Assembly: GCA_965661355.1 (NCBI GenBank)
Contig: CBFIDI010000054.1
Span: forward strand, 1-8,575
Direction: 5' to 3'
From: CAMCFD01 sp965661355
GTDB lineage: Bacteria > Pseudomonadota > Alphaproteobacteria > Rickettsiales > UBA1997
Length of the DNA stretch: 8,575 bases
Shown one piece after another: positions 1 to 5,951 of the stretch. The notes below the pieces were generated by a model. That model ran no database searches. It saw nothing but the letters and a program-made list of their open reading frames with translations, and was not told the DNA's origin. Each line of letters starts with the position of its first letter. Position 1 is the stretch's first letter. The translations under genes and the position numbers were made by a program.

Positions 1-476
1 AAGGGGGCAAAAGCTATTGAACTCTTAAAACCTAATAATATTTTATGTTCAACTGAGTTAATTATCATATTTTTTACATTAAATTTATTTTTTTACCTTT
101 AGAATTTATTATAGCGTAAAATTGACCTTTTATCAAGCAAAAAAAATTATCATTTTGTATTATAAAGTAAAAAATACGCGCATAAAAACTTTTTATCATT
201 AGTAATTAAAGAGCGAAAATTGTTTTATAGATAAAAAATTATTAATAATCGCTAATTTCTAATCATTTGATTAATTTTTTAGGTAAAATATAGCTTCTAA
301 TATATAAGGGCCAAACGCCATCTTTAAATTCTAATTTAGGGTCTAGATAATTTAATTAATAAGCTTATTAACAAGAACTAAGTTATATTCAACGCTTTGT
401 TGACTTTTTTATGATGACCTTAGTTAATATAATTTTTACGCAAATCGCAACCAAAATTATTTAACTTTGAAAAAGC
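1..476. other. AT-rich region at the left edge, no gene identified
   Basis: This stretch lies downstream of recJ and is strongly AT-rich, with stops in all frames. Two short open stretches touch the window edge and could be ends of truncated genes. One is a plus-strand frame open from base 1 to the stop at 100-102. The other is a minus-strand frame opening with ATG at 66-68 and still open at base 1 (22 codons). I recognise neither product, and both are short enough to be chance. Also present are a perfect 16-bp AT palindrome at 356-371 and a weak hairpin at 389-403. The stretch at about 135-240 loosely resembles the repeat found at 2624-2735 and 5831-5948. Confidence 0.5.
389..410 (+). terminator. 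weak terminator-like hairpin
   Basis: The arms TCAAC (389-393) and GTTGA (399-403) pair around a 5-base loop and are followed by C and six T residues on the plus strand. The stem is only 5 bp and no gene is known upstream on this strand, although an unseen plus-strand gene ending near the left edge could use it. It is not in the right orientation to have its T-run serve recJ. It may well be chance. Confidence 0.2.
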
Positions 477-2384
477 TTACAAAATAATATCTTCGACAAT
501 CATCTGCATTCCACGAAAATTGTTAATATTAAGATCGCCAACTAACTTCATTGGTTTTTTGTAATTTTGATCAAGTAAAATATGACCAATTTTCGTATCC
601 GCACTTCTAAAACAAACGCCCTGCAAAGGCTTAGAAAATCCGACATTTGTTAGACTTGAAAAAAAACAAGAAATATGATTTTGGTCTTTGCCAATTTTTT
701 TGGCGTTCATTTTTCTTAAATTTTTAACCACAAAGCGCGGCCTAAAATTGGCACTTCCAAATGGCTCTAAACTTTTTAGTGATTTTAAAAGTTCAAGGTT
801 AATATTTTCTAAATCAATCTCAATGTCAAAATTTTTATAGTTTTTTTCAAGATGAGCCTTAACTCTGTCAGCCATTAATTGCTCGAAAAAACCATGAAGT
901 TCATGAATTTTTGATTCTTCAACAGAAAAGCCACCGGCCATTGCGTGACCACCGCCTTCAATTAAAATATTTTTAGATCTGGCATTTAAAATTGCACCGC
1001 CAAAGTCAATATTTTCAACACTTCTGCAACTTGCTTTTCCTTTGTTATTTGCAATTGTAATTACTGCTGTGGGCTTGTTGTATTTGTCTTTAAGGCGACT
1101 GGCTACAATTCCTATTATCCCTTGATGCCACTGGTCAGAAACAGCAAAAATAACATTGTTGTGTGCGCTAAAATTACCGAATTTTGACTGGCCTTTTTCT
1201 AAATTTTCAATTGCCTCTTCAAGGGCTTGAGCTTCAAGCTCTTTACGCTCTAGGTTAAGCTGGTTTAGCGTTTGAGCTATTTGTTGCGCCTCTTCTTCAT
1301 TTTCACTCGAAAGCAAAGTCGCCCCCAAATCAGACTTGCCAACGCGCCCACCCGCATTAATGCGCGGCCCAATTACAAAACCCAAATGATGCGCCGTTGG
1401 CTCTTCGTCAAGACCAGCGACATCGCAAAGAGCTCTTATTCCTAAATTTTTGCGCTTTTTTAAAATTTTTAAGCCCTGCGCCACCAAAGCTCTGTTTAGA
1501 CCAGTTAGCGGCATTACATCGCAAACCGTTCCAAGCGCGACCAAGTCAAGCAAAAAAAGTAGATTTGGCTCTTTTATTGAAGTTAAATTTGCGCTAGATT
1601 TGCACTCCAAATTGCCTAAATTTTTTAAACTCGCCTTAGGTGAAATTTTAGCCTCAAAATTTACTTTATCGCCGCCATAAAAACCAATTTCTCGCAATCT
1701 TTTATTTAAAGCCACCACAAACAAAAATGATACGGTTGCTGCGCAAATTGATTTATTAGCAAAGGTTTCGTCAATTCGATTCGGATTAATAATTGCCAGC
1801 GCTTTTGGCAAATCTGTTACACCAATATGGTGGTCAATTACAATTATTTCAAGACCAGCTTCATGTGCTTTTTCAAGCGGCTCGAAAGCCACCGCGCCAC
1901 AATCGACCGTAATTACCAAGTCGGTTCCCTTTTCTTTTAAACCCACCAAAGCTTCAGCATTAGGCCCATAACCTTCTTCAATTCTATCGGGAACATAAAT
2001 GTCAATTTCCAACCCAATTTCAGCAAAAAACCGCTTCAACAAAGCTGAAGAAGTAGCGCCGTCGACATCGTAATCGGCAAAAACAGTAATTTTTTTATTA
2101 TTTTCAATAGCGTCAATGGCGTGCACAACGCCCTTTTCCATATCAAGCAAGTCAAAAGGATTAGGAAGTGAAGTTTTGATGGATGGATTTAGAAAATTTT
2201 CAATTTCTTCCAAATTCACATCACGCGAAGCTAAAAGATTTGCAAGCGTTTCACTTAAATCAAATTTTTGCGAAATAGCCAGCGCCAAACGCTCGTTAAA
2301 TGGTTTTTGAACATAGTTAAAGCCAAGGGCTGAAGGTTTTTGAGGGTGGTTTTGTTGATTTTCGGTGGCTTGACTTTTTGTCAC
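477..2384 (-). CDS. recJ: single-stranded-DNA-specific exonuclease RecJ
   Basis: RecJ is a cytoplasmic DHH-family nuclease that degrades single-stranded DNA 5' to 3' in RecF-pathway recombination, mismatch repair and base excision repair. The 635-residue product shows the family motifs in order: DYDVDG (104-109), DCG (161-163), DHH (184-186), the ALGTVCDVMPL segment (283-293), GPRINAGGR (339-347), WHQGIIGIVASRL (419-431) and the DHHA1 signature GGGHAMAGG (477-485), with a C-terminal OB-fold-like region. The metal-binding aspartates and histidines are intact. It is longer than E. coli RecJ (577 aa), partly because 39 residues (236-274) stand where E. coli has about 10. The start is GTG at 2384; an in-frame TAA lies at 2402-2400, the next possible start (TTG, residue 33) would cut into conserved sequence, and no Shine-Dalgarno is visible. 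The gene is monocistronic, 424 bp from its upstream neighbour. Function is secure; the exact start is less so. Confidence 0.96.
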   Translation of the reverse strand: MTKSQATENQQNHPQKPSALGFNYVQKPFNERLALAISQKFDLSETLANLLASRDVNLEEIENFLNPSIKTSLPNPFDLLDMEKGVVHAIDAIENNKKITVFADYDVDGATSSALLKRFFAEIGLEIDIYVPDRIEEGYGPNAEALVGLKEKGTDLVITVDCGAVAFEPLEKAHEAGLEIIVIDHHIGVTDLPKALAIINPNRIDETFANKSICAATVSFLFVVALNKRLREIGFYGGDKVNFEAKISPKASLKNLGNLECKSSANLTSIKEPNLLFLLDLVALGTVCDVMPLTGLNRALVAQGLKILKKRKNLGIRALCDVAGLDEEPTAHHLGFVIGPRINAGGRVGKSDLGATLLSSENEEEAQQIAQTLNQLNLERKELEAQALEEAIENLEKGQSKFGNFSAHNNVIFAVSDQWHQGIIGIVASRLKDKYNKPTAVITIANNKGKASCRSVENIDFGGAILNARSKNILIEGGGHAMAGGFSVEESKIHELHGFFEQLMADRVKAHLEKNYKNFDIEIDLENINLELLKSLKSLEPFGSANFRPRFVVKNLRKMNAKKIGKDQNHISCFFSSLTNVGFSKPLQGVCFRSADTKIGHILLDQNYKKPMKLVGDLNINNFRGMQMIVEDIIL

Positions 2385-2464
2385 AGATTTGAATGGATTT
2401 TAGTTGAAATTTGATTCAAGATTAAAGGTTTTTTGGTTAAATGCAAGCTCGAGATTTAAGTAAT

Positions 2465-2494
2465 ATTATAATAAATTACCGACTTGCAACCGAC
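2465..2494 (-). promoter_or_regulatory. possible recJ promoter with 11-bp-period direct repeat
   Basis: A perfect TATAAT lies on the minus strand at 2470-2465, about 80 bp upstream of the recJ start. No good -35 hexamer sits at 17 bp (TCGGTT is found there). That region instead carries two direct copies of GTCGGT on the minus strand (ACCGAC at 2478-2483 and 2489-2494 on the plus strand), 11 bp apart and conspicuously GC-rich for this intergenic DNA. One helical turn of spacing over a -35 region suggests a regulator site. This is inference from position and pattern only. Confidence 0.35.
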
Positions 2495-2623
2495 CTCATT
2501 ATCAAAATAATTAATAAGTTTTGACGGCAATTTTTACGGCTATAATTCCCTAACAATATTTATCGCATAAACAATCAATTATAAATTGAAAATATTACTA
2601 TACCAAAATTCATCTTTAAAATT

Positions 2624-2735
2624 TTAGCAAAAATTATTAAAAAAATCGAGATCATGACAAAACTATATGTCAAAGTTTTTATGATAATTTCTTACTAAAC
2701 CAGATTAAGCTTTTATTTGGCTTTAAAGGTTAATT
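2624..2735. repeat. diverged intergenic repeat, copy 1
   Basis: This segment aligns along its whole length with 5831-5948, with only small gaps; by eye roughly two thirds of the positions are identical. It starts with a near-identical block (TTAGCAAAAA followed by TTATTAAAAAA) and continues through shared patches such as TATATG, TTTTTA, CAGAT and TTTA-TGGC. The surrounding 2500-2620 may also be distantly related to 5620-5830. In one frame both copies give lysine/leucine-rich peptides broken by stops, so a decayed mobile element or gene is possible, as is a non-coding repeat. It lies downstream of the minus-strand gene at 2809-3375, just as copy 2 lies downstream of tgt. Confidence 0.5.
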
Positions 2736-2808
2736 TTGGTAATAAATTGCCTAAATTACAATATTTATTGCTTCAATTATAAATTTTGGCACCATTATTT
2801 TTTGTTTG

Positions 2809-3375
2809 CTATCTAGATCTTGTTGCGACAGAAAGTTGAGTTCCCTCAGGATCTTTAACATTATTGGCATTTGGGATTTCATTTTGCGAATTTGACCAAG
2901 TTCTTTTTAACGAAGCATCATTTTGAATTTCAGAGCCACTAATTGACTTTGGTTTGACCGAAATATTTTCATTGTAACCTTGCCTAACCCTTGTAACTTC
3001 TTGACTAGTGGCATATTCTGGAAATTGATTTACCGTGGCTAAAACTCCGGTATTCTTAGTGGTTTCTTTAAGAAACTCCCCTAAGGTATTTAAATAATCT
3101 TCATTAAGAGCTATTGCGTTATTATGGTTAGCATTATCGTTAGAATTATTGATTTTAATAACTTCCATTTTGCCATCATTAATATCAATTACAACTCGGT
3201 TATCGGCCACAGAAAATTCAAAAATGGCCGAATCTTTTGCAAATTCAATACCCTCGAAACTATGCGCGTCAACTCCATCTTCAAAGTTAATATATTCGAA
3301 ATTTTTCACCATAAATCTTCTAACAATCTCGCGATTTACAGCAGGATCTTTTTGATTGTAAGTTTGTTTTATCAT
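2809..3375 (-). CDS. hypothetical protein, 188 aa, unrecognised
   Basis: I do not recognise this protein. It is hydrophilic, with no signal peptide, membrane segment or cysteine. Residues 1-30 are mixed-charge and probably helical. Residues about 38-75 alternate hydrophobic and polar residues in a way that suggests beta strands and are acidic. Residues 76-87 form an Asn/Asp-rich linker, 88-112 look helical, and the tail from about 135 is Asn/Ser-rich and probably disordered, ending in Arg-Ser-Arg. Such a layout would be compatible with a secreted or surface-associated protein, but nothing proves it. The ATG at 3375 is preceded by an A/T-rich leader without a Shine-Dalgarno and by a good promoter-like sequence, which supports a real gene. 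It is flanked by 424 bp and 171 bp of non-coding DNA and so stands alone. Coding status is likely from its length and composition against the AT-rich surroundings; function is unknown. Confidence 0.75.
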   Translation of the reverse strand: MIKQTYNQKDPAVNREIVRRFMVKNFEYINFEDGVDAHSFEGIEFAKDSAIFEFSVADNRVVIDINDGKMEVIKINNSNDNANHNNAIALNEDYLNTLGEFLKETTKNTGVLATVNQFPEYATSQEVTRVRQGYNENISVKPKSISGSEIQNDASLKRTWSNSQNEIPNANNVKDPEGTQLSVATRSR

Positions 3376-3404
3376 AATATTTTTAATTTATTATTATCAT
3401 TTTA

Positions 3405-3433
3405 ATTATAACATATTTTTTAACTTACAACAA
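3405..3433 (-). promoter_or_regulatory. putative promoter of the 188-aa gene
   Basis: On the minus strand a TTGTTG -35-like hexamer (3433-3428) and a perfect TATAAT -10 (3410-3405) are separated by exactly 17 bp. A TG one base upstream of the -10 gives an extended -10. Transcription would begin near 3398, leaving a leader of about 22 nt before the ATG at 3375. This is the best sigma70-type match in the window. Confidence 0.55.
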
Positions 3434-3514
3434 GCATATATTTGCAAATGATCTTTATATTTTCTTTTTATTTCAGTTAAGCATTGCTTCTTAATGAGTT
3501 GACGGATCAGTATT

Positions 3515-3543
3515 TTTAGAAAAAAGTAACGCTTTTTTCTAAA
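3515..3543 (-). terminator. hairpin terminator downstream of ilvD
   Basis: A perfect 12-bp inverted repeat, TTTAGAAAAAAG (3515-3526) and its complement (3532-3543), encloses a 5-base loop and begins 3 bp past the ilvD stop codon. The A-rich 5' arm and T-rich 3' arm give a U-run within the transcript on either strand, so it could work in both directions. It lacks a GC-rich stem, as expected in so AT-rich a genome. Confidence 0.65.
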
Positions 3544-3546
3544 TCT

Positions 3547-5286
3547 TTAAATATCCGCGTAACATTTTGTCTCGCCCCTTGCACCTGGTTGTGTAACTGC
3601 GCCATTTTTCGCGCCACTAACGGTTTGTGCAAATTTCCAAAGTGTGCCACTTCCATAGCCGTTATCCCTAGGCTTCCAATCTTTTTTGCGCTCGGCCAAT
3701 TCATCATCACTCAAAGCAACATTAATTGTACCATTAACCGCATCAATCTTAATTTTGTCACCATCTTTCAAAAGTGCAATAGGCCCACCAACAGCAGCCT
3801 CTGGCCCAACATGACCGATACAAAAACCTCTGGTTCCTCCAGAAAATCTGCCATCTGTAATCAACGCAACTTCACTGCCCATTCCTTGGCCATAAATTGC
3901 CGCGGTTGTGGCTAACATCTCTCTCATTCCGGGTCCACCTTTTGGCCCTTCATAACGAATAATTAAAACATCGCCCTTTTTATATTTTTTATCTTCAACG
4001 GCCCTAAAACAATCTTCCTCGTTGTCAAAACAAAGCGCACTGCCTTCAAAAACCTGTTTGTCTTTATCCATTCCTGCAACCTTAACAATAGCACCTTCTG
4101 GTGCTAAATTTCCTTTTAAAACCACAACCCCACCAGTTGGCGAAAGTGGCTTTTCTGGTTTGTAAATTACATCTTGATCTTCTTTAAATTCAACGCCTTC
4201 AAGATTTTCGGCAATTGTCTTTCCGGTGACCGTCAAGCAATCTCCATGAATAAAGCCAGCTTCATACAAAACCTTAATAATAACCTGAACGCCACCAACT
4301 TCGTATAAATCTTTAGCGACATATTTTCCACCCGGTTTCATGTCGGTAATATAGGGAGTTTTTTTGAAGATTTCGCCAACATCGAATAAGTCAAAGTTAA
4401 TTCCGCATTCATTGGCCATTGCCGGTAAGTGAAGCGCCGCATTAGTCGAGCCACCCGTTGCCGCTACAATTACAGCCGCGTTTTCAAGAGCTTTGCGTGT
4501 TACAATATCGCGCGGACGAATATTATTTTCAATTAAATTCATCACCGCTTTACCACTTTCGTAAGCATATTCATCGCGGCTTTCATAAGGAGCTGGCGCC
4601 CCAGCCGAACCAGGCAAGGCAAGGCCAATTGCCTCAGAAACGCAAGCCATAGTATTTGCTGTAAATTGCCCACCACAAGCCCCCGCTGTCGGACAGGCCG
4701 CCTTGGCCAAGGCTCGTAAATCATCTGCGGTCATATTTCCTGCATCTTTTTGACCAACAGCTTCAAAAACATCAACAATTGTCACATCTTTACCTTTAAA
4801 TTTTCCGGGCATAATTGACCCACCATACATAAAAACACTGGGTACATTAAGTCTTAACATGCTCATCATCATACCTGGCAAGCTTTTATCGCAACCCGCA
4901 AAAGCCACAAGCCCGTCATAGCAATGTCCACGAACCGTGACCTCGACCGAATCGGTAATAACCTCGCGCGAGACCAAAGAAGATTTCATACCCTGATGAC
5001 CATTGGCAATTCCGTCGGTGACCGTAATTGTTGTAAATTCGCGCGGAGTTCCACCAGCGTCTTTCACCCCTTTTTTCGCCGGCTGAGCCTGACGACGAAG
5101 CGCAATATTGCATGGCGCCGCCTCGTTCCATGCGCTGGCCACGCCAATTATTGGCTTTTGAAGATCTTCTTCTGTTAAGCCGTCTGGATAAAGCTCAGTT
5201 TTAATATTATACATCATAGTTTTTCGCCCCTCGCAACCATGAGAATTAGTAACATAACGCGAAGGTAATTTTGATTTATCAGCCAT
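3547..5286 (-). CDS. ilvD: dihydroxyacid dehydratase IlvD
   Basis: IlvD (EC 4.2.1.9) dehydrates 2,3-dihydroxy-isovalerate and 2,3-dihydroxy-3-methylvalerate to the 2-oxo acids that precede valine, leucine, isoleucine and pantothenate; it is cytosolic. The 579 residues match a full-length family member. Cys59, Cys132 (GCDKS, 131-135) and Cys204 (GACGG, 202-206) are the three iron-sulfur ligands, a pattern typical of the [2Fe-2S] type. Asp91, Asp133, the probably carbamylated Lys134 and Glu456 (PGMREM) fit the Mg site, and Ser482 in TDGRFSGGTRG is the expected catalytic base. Nothing is truncated. No other ilv or leu gene is adjacent, so it is transcribed alone, with a putative promoter at 5346-5373 and a hairpin after the stop. 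The ATG at 5286 has an A-rich leader without Shine-Dalgarno. By eye the gene is richer in G+C than its neighbours, partly from its Ala/Gly-rich protein. Identity is secure; its origin is open. Confidence 0.97.
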   Translation of the reverse strand: MADKSKLPSRYVTNSHGCEGRKTMMYNIKTELYPDGLTEEDLQKPIIGVASAWNEAAPCNIALRRQAQPAKKGVKDAGGTPREFTTITVTDGIANGHQGMKSSLVSREVITDSVEVTVRGHCYDGLVAFAGCDKSLPGMMMSMLRLNVPSVFMYGGSIMPGKFKGKDVTIVDVFEAVGQKDAGNMTADDLRALAKAACPTAGACGGQFTANTMACVSEAIGLALPGSAGAPAPYESRDEYAYESGKAVMNLIENNIRPRDIVTRKALENAAVIVAATGGSTNAALHLPAMANECGINFDLFDVGEIFKKTPYITDMKPGGKYVAKDLYEVGGVQVIIKVLYEAGFIHGDCLTVTGKTIAENLEGVEFKEDQDVIYKPEKPLSPTGGVVVLKGNLAPEGAIVKVAGMDKDKQVFEGSALCFDNEEDCFRAVEDKKYKKGDVLIIRYEGPKGGPGMREMLATTAAIYGQGMGSEVALITDGRFSGGTRGFCIGHVGPEAAVGGPIALLKDGDKIKIDAVNGTINVALSDDELAERKKDWKPRDNGYGSGTLWKFAQTVSGAKNGAVTQPGARGETKCYADI

Positions 5287-5345
5287 TTTTGTTTTATTTT
5301 ATTGTTTTTTGAATTTTTAAGGGCGAAATCAACAAAAGAATCAAA

Positions 5346-5373
5346 ATTATATCGATTTTTAAAAGATTTACAA
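5346..5373 (-). promoter_or_regulatory. putative ilvD promoter
   Basis: On the minus strand TTGTAA (5373-5368) and TATAAT (5351-5346) are 16 bp apart. Transcription would start near 5338, giving a leader of about 52 nt. I see no leader peptide rich in branched-chain residues and no attenuator-like pair of hairpins, so classical ilv attenuation is not indicated. Confidence 0.5.
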
Positions 5374-5388
5374 CCCAGCCATTGTTAT

Positions 5389-5529
5389 TTATTTTATAAT
5401 TTTTGGTTCAAATTTACAAGAATTTGCTGCATGTTTTTTGAAATTCGCAATATTTTTAAGATCTTTGTTATGAATATTTCCTGATTCAATAATTCTATTT
5501 ACAAGATTTTCATATAAATTTGCTCTATT
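5389..5529 (-). pseudogene. possible decayed coding fragment
   Basis: The 665-bp gap between ilvD and tgt contains a minus-strand frame open for 46 sense codons, from just after an in-frame TGA (5532-5530) to a TAA at 5391-5389. It has no usable ATG, GTG or TTG near its 5' end. The translation is hydrophilic and protein-like (for example ENLVNRIIESGNIHNKDL within it), and a neighbouring frame continues plausibly upstream (KLSLEIEQIY), as if a frameshift had occurred. I do not recognise a family. A chance open frame cannot be excluded, and ilvD's putative promoter lies only about 15 bp beyond its end. Confidence 0.2.
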
Positions 5530-5749
5530 TCAAGACTTAATTTTAACTATAATGCTATTTAAAATTTACAATTTAATATTTAAAAACTAAAAAATTTCAT
5601 CAATATCAGCTTAGTAATGTCAATTATTATTAGAAAATCTTGACAATGATTTTATTGATTAAATTTTAACAACAAAAACGAACTATAAAGCTAAAAGATT
5701 ATATCAAGACTTGTTTTTAAATGCCGATTAATTGCAAAATAAAAAGCAA

Positions 5750-5770
5750 AATATATTCAGCGAATATATT
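5750..5770 (-). terminator. hairpin, possible tgt terminator
   Basis: A perfect 9-bp inverted repeat, AATATATTC (5750-5758) and GAATATATT (5762-5770), flanks a 3-base loop. Read on the minus strand it is followed by TTGCTTTTTA, giving a short U-rich tail. It lies about 180 bp past the tgt stop, which is far for a simple terminator. On the plus strand it is also followed by a T-rich run. Function is tentative. Confidence 0.35.
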
Positions 5771-5830
5771 GAATTTTTTATGGTTTATTTAGTAATTAAT
5801 GCCATTTTTACATTTTTAAAAACAGATAAA

Positions 5831-5948
5831 TTAGCAAAAAATTATTAAAAAAGATCAAAATCGCACCCAAATTATATGACAAGATTTTTAAGGATGATTG
5901 TTTGCAAAAATCAGATGAAATATTTATATGGCCTTAAAAGCGATAATT
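5831..5948. repeat. diverged intergenic repeat, copy 2
   Basis: This is the second copy of the repeat at 2624-2735, in the same orientation, ending 3 bp from the tgt stop codon. Its first about 22 bp are nearly identical to copy 1 and the rest is collinear with scattered substitutions and single-base gaps. One plus-strand frame is open across most of it (about 35 codons, Lys/Ile-rich, ending with TAA after ATA TGG CCT), but the matching frame in copy 1 has an internal stop. An old insertion-sequence fragment, a small non-autonomous element or a shared 3'-UTR RNA element are all possible. Confidence 0.5.
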
Positions 5949-5951
5949 GAC

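Noticed and set aside
356..371. Perfect 16-bp palindrome centred on AAGCTT
   Set aside because: It is noted within the region entry, but AT palindromes of this size arise easily here and it has no partner, T-run or promoter context.
1397..1680. Two plus-strand open frames of 66 and 76 codons
   Set aside because: Both lie wholly inside recJ on the opposite strand; recJ's conserved motifs leave no doubt which frame is coding.
3124..3405. Plus-strand 93- and 68-codon frames opposite the 188-aa gene
   Set aside because: The minus-strand frame is longer and has a good promoter; the plus-strand peptides look like antisense translations.
3516..3710. Minus-strand 64-codon frame running past the ilvD end
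   Set aside because: It is an alternate frame of the ilvD C-terminus continuing through the terminator hairpin, with no recognisable protein content.
3589..5178. Several open frames of 60-108 codons within ilvD on both strands
   Set aside because: They are shadows of ilvD, produced by its higher G+C content and few stops.
5403..5412. GGTTCAAATT, resembling a tRNA T-loop
   Set aside because: No matching acceptor stem, D-arm or anticodon arm surrounds it.
5302..5484. Plus-strand 60-codon frame upstream of ilvD
   Set aside because: Its translation is Phe/Lys-rich as expected from random AT-rich DNA; it overlaps the ilvD promoter and the fragment on the other strand.
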